DNA from: Glaciihabitans sp.
GTDB taxonomy: Bacteria > Actinomycetota > Actinomycetes > Actinomycetales > Microbacteriaceae
NCBI GenBank assembly: GCA_025463785.1
Contig: JAODBD010000008.1
Coordinates: 1 to 64,000, forward strand
DNA: 64,000 nt
Direction: 5' to 3'
Shown: in pieces, positions 49,194 to 58,226 of the stretch
Position numbering within the stretch: position 1 is the stretch's first letter
Layout of the letters: each line of letters starts with the position of its first letter
Notes under the pieces: model-generated
The model's input: only the letters and a program-made list of their open reading frames with translations
Database searches by the model: none
What the model was told of the DNA's origin: nothing
Translations under genes and position numbers: made by a program

Positions 49194-49637
49194 CTACCGC
49201 GACGCCCGTTCGACGCGAATCGCCCGACGTGTTGCCCAGCGGGCTCGCCTTCGGTCCCCGCTCGCGTCATAGGCGAGCGCAAGCCGGTACCAACGCGTCC
49301 AATCCTGGGGGTTCGCTTCGACTTCGGCCTGGTACCTGGGGAACTCGAGATCGGCGGCCGCGCGGTCCGGACGGCCACTTGGCCGATGCGGCAACGTATC
49401 AACCGGCAGAGCATTCAGTTCCGTCATCATGCGCAGCAGTCTCGCCGCACGGATTCCGAAGGCCAGTTCAGCGATGAGCACCCAGGCACCGATGAACGGC
49501 AGCACGAGTAGCGCGACGCCCTCAAGCTGGCCGGCCAGCACTCGCGTGCCGAGCAGCACGATCGCGTGCTGCGCCGCGAGCACAAGGTAGAGGGCAAGAA
49601 GCACCGCCATGACGATGGCGGCGGTGAAGTTCTTCAT
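49194..49637 (-). CDS. Membrane protein with C-terminal TPR-like segment
   Basis: The 147-residue protein has two hydrophobic helices (about 5-27 and 40-63), then a basic linker and a short helical repeat (DWTRWYRLALAYDASGDRRRARWATRRAIRV, described here by its ends Asp112 to Val142) that fits a single tetratricopeptide unit. It lies 3 nt after dapB and converges on the epimerase gene. Same-position genes are common in Microbacteriaceae; function unknown. Confidence 0.75.
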   Translation of the reverse strand: MKNFTAAIVMAVLLALYLVLAAQHAIVLLGTRVLAGQLEGVALLVLPFIGAWVLIAELAFGIRAARLLRMMTELNALPVDTLPHRPSGRPDRAAADLEFPRYQAEVEANPQDWTRWYRLALAYDASGDRRRARWATRRAIRVERASR

Positions 49638-49640
49638 CCG

Positions 49641-50372
49641 CTAATTCAGATCGATGAGCTTGTCTAGCCCCACCGTGATGCCCCTGGCGGTTGCGGCAGC
49701 TCGCAGGCCCAGCAGAATCCCCATCTCGTAGGAGCTGGGGCTGAGTGTCTCGTGGCTCAGAGTGAGTACTTCGCCGTTGCCTCCGAACAGCACATCCTGT
49801 TTGGCAACGACGCCCTGCATCCGCATGCTGTGGATGGGAACACTCGACACCTGCTGCCCTCTCGCGCGCTGATCGGCGTGCGGCGCAATCACCGGTCCGA
49901 TCGACGCACGCGCATTGCCGATGAGTTCGGCGGTACGCACGGCGGTTCCAGACGGTGAGTCGAGCTTCGACGCGTGATGCGCCTCCACGATCTCGATTGA
50001 ATCGTAGAATCGGGCGGCCATGACAGCGAACGACGTCGCGAGCACTGACCCAATCGAGAAGTTCGGAACGAAGATCACCCCAACTTCACTGTCAGCGCCA
50101 ATCAATCTTTCGACGCCGGCAATGCGTTCGCTTGACCAACCGGATGTCCCCACGAGGACGTTGATCCCGTGAGCAACCGCATACTCGACAACGCCCCGGC
50201 TGACGGCGGGCACCGTGACATCGAGCACGACATCTACGCCATCCATCGCCGACAGCGGGCTGGACGAATTCAGTGCGGCGACCAGCTCAAGGTCGTCAGC
50301 AGCTTCGATCAGGCGCGATGCGAGCTGACCCATTTTGCCCGTAGCGCCGACGACGGCGACCGTGATTGTCAT
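49641..50372 (-). CDS. dapB: 4-hydroxy-tetrahydrodipicolinate reductase
   Basis: NAD(P)H-dependent second step of the DAP branch, 243 residues. The Rossmann motif VVGATGKMGQ is at 7-16. The catalytic and substrate-binding region EAHHASKLDSPSGTA is complete (His-His pair, Lys, SGT). It is divergent from the GNAT gene by 37 nt. With dapA and dapF this window holds three of the lysine/DAP genes in separate places. Confidence 0.96.
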   Translation of the reverse strand: MTITVAVVGATGKMGQLASRLIEAADDLELVAALNSSSPLSAMDGVDVVLDVTVPAVSRGVVEYAVAHGINVLVGTSGWSSERIAGVERLIGADSEVGVIFVPNFSIGSVLATSFAVMAARFYDSIEIVEAHHASKLDSPSGTAVRTAELIGNARASIGPVIAPHADQRARGQQVSSVPIHSMRMQGVVAKQDVLFGGNGEVLTLSHETLSPSSYEMGILLGLRAAATARGITVGLDKLIDLN

Positions 50373-50409
50373 TGCTCCAATCTATCAAGCGGCCGCCTAC
50401 GCTTATGGC

Positions 50410-50901
50410 ATGGTGAGCTTTCGCGAAGAGCCGGCTGATGCACCCTCCGCCCTCAGTCTTCTAACCCAATATTTCGATGACAGGGCACAGTCGTTCCCCG
50501 TGAAGCGTGGCGGGTACACGACCACCGCCTCGAACCCGGCGAACTTCGTACGACCCAACGGCGTGTTCCTGGTTGTCGAAGATGTCGGGCTGGATGACGA
50601 ACCGGCGGATGTCGGCTGCGGCGGCATCCGGCGAATCGGGTCAGGCGCGAATGGACTGGTTCGCTTCGAGGTAAAACACTTGTGGCTGAAGCCGTTTCTT
50701 CGCGGGCGCGGGTTCGGCCGTGTCCTATTGGGCGAGCTCGAACGGCGCGCAGTCGAACACTTCGGCGCAGAAGAACTGGTGCTCGACACGAATGACAGCC
50801 TGGAGGCCGCCGGCGCACTCTACCGAAACAGCCACTACGTCGATATCGAGCCGTACAACGACAATCCGAATGCAACCAACTGGTTCGGCAAGATCCTCTA
50901 G
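50410..50901 (+). CDS. GNAT-family N-acetyltransferase
   Basis: The 163-residue protein carries the acetyl-CoA pyrophosphate-binding segment RGRGFGRVLLGELE (about 98-111, the Q/RxxGxG/A motif) after strand FEVKHLWLKP, with a C-terminal ETNDSLEAAGALYRN-like motif (DTNDSLEAAGALYRN). The substrate is not predictable. It ends in a 4-nt convergent overlap with the phosphatase gene. Confidence 0.88.
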   Translation: MVSFREEPADAPSALSLLTQYFDDRAQSFPVKRGGYTTTASNPANFVRPNGVFLVVEDVGLDDEPADVGCGGIRRIGSGANGLVRFEVKHLWLKPFLRGRGFGRVLLGELERRAVEHFGAEELVLDTNDSLEAAGALYRNSHYVDIEPYNDNPNATNWFGKIL

Positions 50902-51500
50902 TAGGGCTGCGCCTCCGGGAGTCCAGTGCGCAGTTCGGCGGGAAGGTGCCCGAGGTCATTGTGCGTGATCAGCACGGCCGGCTTTGCTGAGCGTACGCGG
51001 ATGATCGTCAGCCCGCAGTTTGCCTGGTTAATGCCGATCCACCGCCAGGGCGCCGCTCCGAACGTCTCGCGCACAAACCACGCGATGACGAAGTTGTGCG
51101 TGATGAGCAGATCGTGCCTGTCTTCGTGAGTGGGCGTCAGCCACTCGGCGACGGCATCCGTCATCTGCGCTTCCCCGGCTTCAATCTGCTCAGGCGTCAC
51201 TCCCCCGAAGAAGCTCTCGAAGGCGTGCGGCATTTCCGGCGTCGGCCCGCTCGGGATGCAGTCCATGAGCAGCGTGCTCGGCTGCGAGTCGAGCGCCGGC
51301 ATGCGCTCGGTCATGATTCGCGCCGTGTCGGCGGCACGGGTCAGCGGTGAGTGCCAGGCGCCGGTGAACGGAACCCCGCTCAGTCGTTCCGCGACGGCCT
51401 TCGCCTGCCGTTTACCGCGCTCCGAAAGTCGGCCGTCTGGCAAACCGTATTCTGCGTCCTGCTGCTCACCGTGGCGCACCAAGTAGAGATAGTGACTCAT
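50898..51500 (-). CDS. Histidine phosphatase family protein
   Basis: Phosphoglycerate-mutase-like phosphatase, 200 residues. The phospho-accepting histidine is in RHGE (9-12), Arg54-type and the second catalytic His135 (LLITHN) are in place. I start at ATG 51500; longer frames upstream would overlap the M16 peptidase gene. The substrate is unknown. Confidence 0.88.
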   Translation of the reverse strand: MSHYLYLVRHGEQQDAEYGLPDGRLSERGKRQAKAVAERLSGVPFTGAWHSPLTRAADTARIMTERMPALDSQPSTLLMDCIPSGPTPEMPHAFESFFGGVTPEQIEAGEAQMTDAVAEWLTPTHEDRHDLLITHNFVIAWFVRETFGAAPWRWIGINQANCGLTIIRVRSAKPAVLITHNDLGHLPAELRTGLPEAQPY

Positions 51501-51522
51501 TACTGTTTTCTTGACTTTCTGA

Positions 51523-52884
51523 TTACGAAACGGAGGCCGGCGACTCTGCCAGCCCCGCGAACGCGTCCGGCGCGACCGTGCCCACAGCCGTGATTGACAA
51601 CGGACGAGCGACGAGCTCCTCGGCAAGCTCACGAACGTCGGCTGGCGTGACCAGCGCGATGCGCCTGAGCGCCTCGTCCAAATCGGCGAATTCACCGAGT
51701 GTGATCTCACTCCTGCCAAGGCGAGACATGCGAGTGTCGGAGTCTTCGAGAGCCAGGGCGGATGCCCCACTCAACTGCCCGGACGCGCGCCGCATCTCCT
51801 CGTCGGTCACGCCCTTTCTCGCCAGTCTGCGAAACTCGCTGAGCATGAGTTCGGCCACCTGCGTGGCCTTGCTCGGGGAACACCCTGCATATACGCCGAA
51901 CAAGCCGGCGTCCGAGTAGCTCGGCGCGAACGAGTAGACGGAGTACGCAAGGCCACGCTTTTCACGGATTTCCTGGAAGAGCCGGCTCGACATCCCGCCG
52001 CCCAAAATGGAGTTCAGCACCGTCAGGGTCGCCCGTCGGCTGTCTGCCGCAGCCAGCCCGGGAACCCCGACGATGACGTTGGCCTGCTCGATCGGGCGTT
52101 GCACGATTGTCAGCGGGCTGCCGCGGTCAATCGCTCCAGCCGAGGCATCGCGGCGGCCGACGGGTAACGCGTTGGCGTCGAGGTTCCAGTCGGCGCGCAG
52201 AAGTGCCGCCGTGACGTTGGCGACGAGTTCGTCGTGGTCGACGGCACCGGCGACCGTGATGACGAGGTCCTGGGCGCGGTAGTTGGCGCGATAGTGGTTC
52301 CAGACGGCATCCCGCGAAACGGCCGTGATGGTTTCGGCGCTGCCGCCGATGGGTCGACCGAGAGGATGATCTCCGAAGACGCCCTCGAAGAATCGTTCGC
52401 TGGTGACGTCGGCCGGATCGTCATCGGCCATGGCCAGTTCTTCGAGGATGACCCCGCGCTCGTTCTCGAACTCGTCGGCGTCGAGCACGGAAGACGTCAG
52501 CATGTCGGCGATGACGTCGACGGCCATCCCAAGGTCGCGATCCTGGATTTTTGCGTAGTAGCAGGTGTATTCCTTGGCCGTCGCTGCGTTGTGCTCTCCG
52601 CCGACCGAGTCGAAGCTCACTGCGATGTCGAGTGCGCTCCGTTTGAGCGTCCCCTTGAAGAGCAGGTGTTCGAGAAAATGGGTTGAACCGTAGGTTTCGG
52701 GAACCTCGTCGCGCGAGCCGACAGCGACCCAGTAACCAATGGTCGCGCTACGCGCACCCGGCACTTGCTCGCTGAGGATGCGCACACCGCTTGGGAGGAC
52801 ACTGCGCCTGATCAGCGAGTCGCCGGATGCGGTGAAAGAGAGTTCCGCGAGGTCCAGGGGAAGGGACACTGCGCCGTTTGCCAC
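51523..52884 (-). CDS. M16-family zinc metallopeptidase
   Basis: Processing-peptidase-like insulinase family protein, 453 residues. The inverted zinc motif HxxEH is HFLEH at 69-73, with the distal Glu in the region ENERGVILEE (about 141-150) and the C-terminal R/Y pair region GGGMSSRLFQEIREKRGLAY (about 290-309). It starts with GTG. In most actinobacteria this gene follows pnp directly; here 5.3 kb of other genes stand between them. Confidence 0.94.
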   Translation of the reverse strand: MANGAVSLPLDLAELSFTASGDSLIRRSVLPSGVRILSEQVPGARSATIGYWVAVGSRDEVPETYGSTHFLEHLLFKGTLKRSALDIAVSFDSVGGEHNAATAKEYTCYYAKIQDRDLGMAVDVIADMLTSSVLDADEFENERGVILEELAMADDDPADVTSERFFEGVFGDHPLGRPIGGSAETITAVSRDAVWNHYRANYRAQDLVITVAGAVDHDELVANVTAALLRADWNLDANALPVGRRDASAGAIDRGSPLTIVQRPIEQANVIVGVPGLAAADSRRATLTVLNSILGGGMSSRLFQEIREKRGLAYSVYSFAPSYSDAGLFGVYAGCSPSKATQVAELMLSEFRRLARKGVTDEEMRRASGQLSGASALALEDSDTRMSRLGRSEITLGEFADLDEALRRIALVTPADVRELAEELVARPLSITAVGTVAPDAFAGLAESPASVS

Positions 52885-52975
52885 CGTGGAAGCCTATGCC
52901 ATCGGCCGCCGTGTTGGCTGCCAAAGTCATATCGTATTCACGACGAACTTGGGTAAAGCGAAGCCGTTTCAAGAA

Positions 52976-52991
52976 CCCCCAAAATTGGGGG
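52976..52991. promoter_or_regulatory. Short palindrome upstream of the M16 and TetR genes
   Basis: A 16-bp palindrome with 7-bp arms (CCCCCAA / TTGGGGG) lies 10 bp left of the larger 30-bp palindrome in the divergent M16-TetR gap (52885-53237). It may be part of the same control region. The rest of that gap shows no gene. Confidence 0.4.
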
Positions 52992-53000
52992 GACAAATAG

Positions 53001-53030
53001 GAGGACAAACAGACGAGTCTGTCTGTCCTC
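53001..53030. promoter_or_regulatory. 30-bp near-perfect palindrome, probable TetR operator
   Basis: GAGGACAAACAGAC (53001-53014) and GTCTGTCTGTCCTC (53017-53030) are inverted copies around a GA centre, with a single mismatch pair. The inner ACAGAC/GTCTGT is a typical TetR-family half-site pattern. It is 208 nt before the TetR start and 117 nt before the M16 start, in the gap between the two divergent genes, so it could control either or both. A TACTGT hexamer (53037-53042) just right of it could be a -10 for the TetR gene. Confidence 0.65.
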
Positions 53031-53237
53031 ATGTGGTACTGTTTTGTCAAAGGCACCCGAAGCCTTCAACTAAATACGCATTCAGGCCAGGCCGCTGAGA
53101 AACTTCGGTGGCCTGGCGACCCCGTTCGTGGCATCCCCTGTCACGGGCAAACCGGCGTCATCCCGAAATGGCGCCGGAGCGATACCCCGAGTCCCCCCGC
53201 TCGGGTGCACCCATCGGCTTGAGGACACCTAGCCGCA

Positions 53238-53864
53238 ATGCCCGTGAGGAGCCGCGCTGTGACGGTCGTAGTCAATGACGTCAATCTTGTACCGACCGCA
53301 CAGCGTGCTCCGGGTGCCAAGGTTCGCATTCTGGAGACAGCCAATCGCCTGTTCTACAGCGAGGGCATCCGCACAGTTGGTATCGACCGACTGATTAGCG
53401 AGTCAAGCGTTACGAAGGCGACATTTTACAAGCACTATGGATCCAAAGACCGACTGATCCTCCTCTACATTGAGGCCAGGCACACCACAGAGGTGGCCGA
53501 CCTCGAGGCGATCGTTGCGTCGCATCCCGAACCTGAGGATGCCGTTCGCGCAATCATGGCCGCCGTGTCGGCAGATATCGCTCACCACGGGTTCCGCGGC
53601 GACGCGTTTCTGAACGCGGCCGCCGAGTTCTCCGAGGCTCGGCATCCCGTTCGCTCAGTCGTACTCCGTCACCGCGAGTGGCTCACCGGATTTTTGGTTG
53701 AGTTGCTCCAGGACCTCGGGCACCGCATGCCCGGTGACGCTGCAGACGACCTCATTCTTGCGCGAGACGGCGCGATGTCTGGCGGCTACGCGGGCGATCC
53801 GATCGCCGCTTCGGCCGCCTTATCACGAATCACCGACCTGGTAATACGGGCTGCCGCAGCATAG
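53238..53864 (+). CDS. TetR-family transcriptional regulator
   Basis: The 208-residue regulator has an N-terminal TetR HTH at about 28-75 (RLFYSEGIRTVGIDRLI, then SSVTKATFYKHYGSKDRLI) and a C-terminal ligand domain without recognisable family. Short polar residues 1-25 precede the HTH; a start a few codons later is possible. It most likely controls its own promoter through the 30-bp palindrome. The effector is unknown. The next gene begins 23 nt downstream. Confidence 0.9.
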   Translation: MPVRSRAVTVVVNDVNLVPTAQRAPGAKVRILETANRLFYSEGIRTVGIDRLISESSVTKATFYKHYGSKDRLILLYIEARHTTEVADLEAIVASHPEPEDAVRAIMAAVSADIAHHGFRGDAFLNAAAEFSEARHPVRSVVLRHREWLTGFLVELLQDLGHRMPGDAADDLILARDGAMSGGYAGDPIAASAALSRITDLVIRAAAA

Positions 53865-53887
53865 ATTGCCGCCGATAGGGTGTGGCT

Positions 53888-54238
53888 ATGCACATATCCG
53901 TCAATCTCAACCTGCTTGAAATCCTGATCATCGTCACCGGTGTACTTGCGGTTCTCGATTCGGTCGTTCGCATTCGCGGACGTCGCGGCGTGCTCGCAAT
54001 CATTGAGCTCATCGCCGGTATTCTCCTCATCCTGTCCAATTTCGTCACGCTGCCGAACATTCTGGGCCAGACAATCATGCAGATCGTGCTCGAAGTCGTT
54101 CTCATCCTGCTGCTGTTTATCCGCGGCGGTAGTCGTCGCGGCGGACTCGCGCTGACGGTCATCACGCTGATCCTGAACACGGTTCTGATCCTGCTGACCC
54201 TGAACTGGATCACGATCCCGGGCCTGCACCTCAGCTAG
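53888..54238 (+). CDS. Small three-helix membrane protein
   Basis: The 116-residue product is almost entirely hydrophobic, with helices at about 8-27, 37-55 and 65-83 plus a C-terminal one (LALTVITLILNTVLILLTLN core). Basic loops RIRGRRG and RGGSRRGG sit between. ATG 53888 has GGGTG just upstream; an in-frame GTG at 53882 is possible. It follows the TetR gene by 23 nt and is probably co-transcribed, making it a candidate TetR target. The family is not recognised. Confidence 0.7.
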   Translation: MHISVNLNLLEILIIVTGVLAVLDSVVRIRGRRGVLAIIELIAGILLILSNFVTLPNILGQTIMQIVLEVVLILLLFIRGGSRRGGLALTVITLILNTVLILLTLNWITIPGLHLS

Positions 54239-54280
54239 GAGCGCGTGGCTCACGCGAGCACGCGGTTATACGAGCACTGG

Positions 54281-55252
54281 TTAGCGCGAGCTGACCCTGT
54301 CCAATTCCGTCACCTGGGTGCGGCTCAGTTGAATGGATGCGGCCAGAGTCAGGTCAGCGACCTGGTCGACCCGGCTCGCCGAGGCGACCGGGGCCACAAT
54401 AAAGGGCTTGGATAGCAGCCAGGCCAGCGCGATCGTGGCCGGGGAAACTCCGTGTGCTCGCGCGACCATATCCAGCACGCCCAGTACGCGCATGCCCGTC
54501 CGGTTCACGTACTTGGCCGCCTCGCCGCCCCGCGGATTGCGTGCCAGATCGCCTCGACTGCGGTACTTACCGGACAGGAATCCGCTCGCCAGTGCAAAAC
54601 GCGGCATGACGCCGAGATTCTGGCGGGCCGCGACATTTGCGAGGCCACCTTCGTACTCGGCTCGATGAAGAAGGTTGTATTGGTTCTGAAGGGCGACCAT
54701 CGGTGCGACGCCGAGTTGAGCCGAGGCGATGCGAGCCTCGATGAGTCGATTGCCGGTGTGGTCTGACCCACCGAAGTAGCGAACCTTGCCAGCCCGAATC
54801 AATTCGTCAACCGCGAGGAGTGTCTCCTCGAACGGCACGGTTTCGTCGTCGATGTGCAGGTACAGGAGATCGATGTAGTTCGTCCGCAGGCGGACGAGGG
54901 ATGCCTCGACGGCCTTGGTGATCGCACGCGCGCTCAACCCAGGGTTATCCGCGCTCTTGCCCACTTTGGTCGCAACGACCATGTCTGAGCGGTTGCGGTT
55001 GTCGCGCATCCAGTTGCCGATCATGATCTCGCTGCGGCCTGCGGCGTACGCGTCGGCGGTATCGATGAAGTTGCCGCCGTGGCTGGCATAGACGTCGAGG
55101 ATGTCGCTGCTGGTTTCTGCGTCAGCCGTCCAGCCAAAGACGTTGCCGCTGATTGCGAGGGGAAACACGCGCAGGTCTGACGAGCCGATGGTGCGCAAGC
55201 GCGGGACGGCTGAAACCACCGTCGTGACGTCGCGCTGCTCGATCAGAGTCAC
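54281..55252 (-). CDS. Aldo/keto reductase (intact active site)
   Basis: NADP(H)-dependent (beta/alpha)8 oxidoreductase, 323 residues from GTG 55252. The catalytic tetrad is complete: Asp64 and Tyr69 (FIDTADAY), Lys96 (VATKVG) and His133 (LYLHID). The start is uncertain, since Shine-Dalgarno signals are weak here. It is the second of two aldo/keto reductases on the minus strand, 169 nt after the first, and the two look like an old tandem duplication (shared GGRSEIMIG-type motif). The substrate is unknown. Confidence 0.9.
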   Translation of the reverse strand: MTLIEQRDVTTVVSAVPRLRTIGSSDLRVFPLAISGNVFGWTADAETSSDILDVYASHGGNFIDTADAYAAGRSEIMIGNWMRDNRNRSDMVVATKVGKSADNPGLSARAITKAVEASLVRLRTNYIDLLYLHIDDETVPFEETLLAVDELIRAGKVRYFGGSDHTGNRLIEARIASAQLGVAPMVALQNQYNLLHRAEYEGGLANVAARQNLGVMPRFALASGFLSGKYRSRGDLARNPRGGEAAKYVNRTGMRVLGVLDMVARAHGVSPATIALAWLLSKPFIVAPVASASRVDQVADLTLAASIQLSRTQVTELDRVSSR

Positions 55253-55421
55253 CGTGTCATCACCGCCTCGCAATCGCGCTCCGTGTAAACGCTTCCGGGG
55301 ATCAGGGAGCGTGCTGGTGCGTTGATTCCGAGAATAAGCCCGCGTATGAGGGAATCCGCGCAAGGTGAGCAAATTGTTATCAGTTTCGCCCGCCCCAGTT
55401 TGGGGGCAGTTTTTCGCGGGA

Positions 55422-56384
55422 TTACGCGGCAGAGACCTTATCGAGCAGGGCCGCCTGCTGCCGAGTGAGACCGACACCGGCCGCACCCAGCAGGTCAGCG
55501 AGCTGCTCGGGGTCTTTCGCCCTGACAGCCGCTGCCGCGATACCCGGTTTCACGAGCACCCAGGCAAGGGCGACCCGCGAGAGTGTCGTACCGAGCTCGC
55601 CTGCGACGGTGTCGAGCGCCTCGAGGACGCGAGTGCCCCTGCGCCCGACGTATTGCATCGCTCCGTCGAACATGATGCCATCCGGCATGCTGTCTCTCTT
55701 GCGGAACTGGTCGCTCAAAAATCCACCCGCGAGGGGCATCCGAGCGATCGCACCTCTCCCCAGGCGTGTCGCGACGGCCTGCAGTTCTGTCTCATAGTGC
55801 GCCCGGTCCATCAGGTTGTATTCAACGAAGACGGCTCGGAATTCGGGATAGCCCGCCGTTGCCGCGAGGCTTGCAACCTCGTCGATCCGTGCGGAGCTGA
55901 AGCCAGAGGCGGAGAGAAACCGCACCTTACCTTCCCGAATCAGCCTGTCGACCGCCTCGAGAGCCTCGTCGATTGGGGCATCGGCATGATCGCCATCGAA
56001 CGAGAGAAAGTCTATGTAGTCGGTGCTCAGACGCTCGAGGGACGACTCAACTGCGCGCAGGATGCTCCGCGAGGAGAGGCCGACGGCATCCGGATGCCTG
56101 CCCACCTTGGTCGCAAGGATGACGCTGGAACGGTCCCTCAACGTGCGAACCCAACTGCCGATCATGATTTCACTGCGGCCGCCGGCGTAGTGGTCGGCGG
56201 TGCTGACCAGGTTGCCCCCGGATCCATGAAACAGGTCGAGGACCTTCGCAGTGTCGTCGACACCGGACGCCCAGCCGAACACGCTGCCGTCGAGCGCGAT
56301 CGGATGGACCGATATTCCCGTGTCGTCGAGGTCGCGCAACCCCAGACTCGGGCTCGGGGATGCGTCCAGGGTCGGGCTGCTCAT
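55422..56384 (-). CDS. Aldo/keto reductase paralogue with degenerate active site
   Basis: The 320-residue barrel aligns well with the neighbouring enzyme. Where that one has FIDTADAY, this has LVSTADHY, so the catalytic Asp is Ser61, while Tyr66 is kept. Lys93 (LATKVG) is kept. The catalytic His in LYLHID is replaced by Asp130 (LSFDGD). Two of four tetrad residues are thus changed. It may have a different chemistry or act as a binding or regulatory subunit. The start at ATG 56384 is a choice; ATG 56420 is also in frame. Divergent from the LuxR-type gene by ~100 nt. Confidence 0.88.
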   Translation of the reverse strand: MSSPTLDASPSPSLGLRDLDDTGISVHPIALDGSVFGWASGVDDTAKVLDLFHGSGGNLVSTADHYAGGRSEIMIGSWVRTLRDRSSVILATKVGRHPDAVGLSSRSILRAVESSLERLSTDYIDFLSFDGDHADAPIDEALEAVDRLIREGKVRFLSASGFSSARIDEVASLAATAGYPEFRAVFVEYNLMDRAHYETELQAVATRLGRGAIARMPLAGGFLSDQFRKRDSMPDGIMFDGAMQYVGRRGTRVLEALDTVAGELGTTLSRVALAWVLVKPGIAAAAVRAKDPEQLADLLGAAGVGLTRQQAALLDKVSAA

Positions 56385-56485
56385 GAGCCAACCGTAGGTG
56401 TCTGCACAGACATAGCTCATGGGTTGCGCGGTCTGTTCGTTTTTGCTACGCATTTTCTCTGGCATTCGGCCGCTAGCATGACGGA

Positions 56486-58168
56486 ATGGATCTCTGGAGC
56501 GCTGTCGGCACGCTCTGGGATCAGGCATCGGATGGCGAAGCTGGGCTTGCCGCCGCGCGAGCCAGCCACCTGGCCAGCCTGGCCGACGACGATGCCGAGC
56601 AGGCCATCCTTCTGGGCGAGCGCGCGCTGTGCGAACTCCTCCTCTGCCGCTATGTCGATGCAACGAAATCGTCGCTGCACGCCGCCCGGATTGCCGAGAG
56701 GTCGACTGCTCCGCTTGCCGCCGACGCGCGCTATTTTACGGGCGCCGTGCGCCTTGTGGCTGCCGGAATGCTGGAACCCGATGCATCGAACGTTGAGTTC
56801 ACACTGCCGTTCACCGAACTCGAAGTGCTACAGGATTATGCACGAGAACTCGATCGGGATCGGCCCGAGTTTCTCCTCCTGCTGTTCCCCATCGTTGAGG
56901 CCTCGATGTCATCCGGTCGGTTCGCGGAGGTCGAGGATCTGGTTACCCCCGCCCTGCCGTTTCGCCCGGCGGACTCGGAGTATTCCGCAGTCCTGACGCT
57001 CTTTCTCGAGATGCTGGTGGCTCGCTCGCGCGCCTTTCGCGGCGAGATCCAGGCAGTAACAACGCTCTGCACCGAACTTCTCGACCAGCCGAAGATGGCC
57101 AGCCATCCGCAGGCCGCGATGCTTGCAGAGGCTCTGCTCTGCTACGCGGCAGCACAGCGTTCGGATCGGCACGAAGTCGAAGTTCGCAGCGCGAACGTCC
57201 TCGCGGAGGCGCGCAGAAACGTCAACTACATCGCGGTCGGCTCGTGCATGCTCGTCACGTGGTCATTCTCGGCGATCGGGCAGGTGCAGCGGGCTGCTGC
57301 TCTCATCGTCGGGTCTGCCGGCGGACCTGAACTCCCCCGCGTCAAGACCTGGGACAAATCCTTTGGTTACGAGTTGCTGGTCACTGCCGCGCTTCGACGC
57401 GGTGATCTGCCGGCCGCTCGCGTCTGGGCTGCGCTGGCCATTCCGCTGGCCTCGCGGCCGGTTGCGGCCCCCGCCGTTGAACGCACGCTCTCGAGACTCG
57501 CCGCCGCCGATGGTGACCACGCGGATGCTGTGGCCCACGCAAGCACGTCGGCCCGCCTCGATGAGCTGTCCGGCGCGAGGCTCGAGGAACTGCGTGGGCG
57601 CATCCTCCACGCGAACGCACTGGCTTCAGCCGGCAACAGCGATCGGGCCATCCGGGCCCTTGCAGAGATCGCAGCTGAGGCGGATGCCCTCGGCGCCACC
57701 TCGGTTCGCAAGCTCGCGGCACGCGAATGGCGCGCCCTCGTCAAGAACGAGCCCTCCGGCGACGGCGGGTTCGCGAGTCTGTCAGACCGCGAACGCGAGA
57801 TCGCAATCCTCGTCGCGGAGGGCCACACCAATCGCCGCATTGGGAACACGCTGTTCCTCTCCGACCGCACGGTTCAGACCCACCTCTCCCGCATCCTCAG
57901 TGTCATGGGATTGCCTTCCCGCACCGCAATCCCCGCGGCTCTCCGTATGGGCGCACATGCGATCGAGGCACCAGCGCTCACCGATCGACAAGAGCAGATC
58001 GCGGAGCTGGTTTCTCGCGGCCACTCCAACGCGCACATTGCGCGCAACCTGGGTATCAGTGTCAAGACCGTCGAAAACCACCTCGCCGGCATCTTCACTC
58101 GCTGGCAGGTCACCTCACGCACGGCGGTTGCAAACCTGTTCGTCGCGAGCCAGAGCACAATCGAGTAG
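56486..58168 (+). CDS. Large LuxR-type regulator with two C-terminal HTH domains
   Basis: The 560-residue protein has ~425 residues of alpha-helical, TPR-like repeats (ARASHLASLAD, LCRYVDATKSSLHAARIAE, HALFLEM-type units) with no Walker A motif, so it is not a classic LAL ATPase. Two GerE/LuxR HTH domains follow in tandem: about 431-488 (LSDREREIAILVAEGHTN, VQTHLSRIL) and about 497-555 (LTDRQEQIAELVSRGHSN, VKTVENHLAGIF). Each has the full helix-turn-helix. It is divergent from the degenerate aldo/keto reductase and probably regulates that pair. Confidence 0.9.
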   Translation: MDLWSAVGTLWDQASDGEAGLAAARASHLASLADDDAEQAILLGERALCELLLCRYVDATKSSLHAARIAERSTAPLAADARYFTGAVRLVAAGMLEPDASNVEFTLPFTELEVLQDYARELDRDRPEFLLLLFPIVEASMSSGRFAEVEDLVTPALPFRPADSEYSAVLTLFLEMLVARSRAFRGEIQAVTTLCTELLDQPKMASHPQAAMLAEALLCYAAAQRSDRHEVEVRSANVLAEARRNVNYIAVGSCMLVTWSFSAIGQVQRAAALIVGSAGGPELPRVKTWDKSFGYELLVTAALRRGDLPAARVWAALAIPLASRPVAAPAVERTLSRLAAADGDHADAVAHASTSARLDELSGARLEELRGRILHANALASAGNSDRAIRALAEIAAEADALGATSVRKLAAREWRALVKNEPSGDGGFASLSDREREIAILVAEGHTNRRIGNTLFLSDRTVQTHLSRILSVMGLPSRTAIPAALRMGAHAIEAPALTDRQEQIAELVSRGHSNAHIARNLGISVKTVENHLAGIFTRWQVTSRTAVANLFVASQSTIE

Positions 58169-58196
58169 CTACGCCGCCGATCCGCGGAAACGCGGA

Positions 58197-58226
58197 AGGC
58201 CCGCACCACCGAAGTGGCACGGGCCT
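58197..58226 (-). terminator. Hairpin terminator shared by pnp and the LuxR-type gene
   Basis: A stem AGGCCCG-CA-CCAC / GTGG-CA-CGGGCCT with a CGAA loop lies between the convergent LuxR-type gene and pnp. The symmetrical stem could stop transcription from both sides. No long T-run follows on either strand, so it may also be Rho- or convergence-dependent. Confidence 0.6.
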
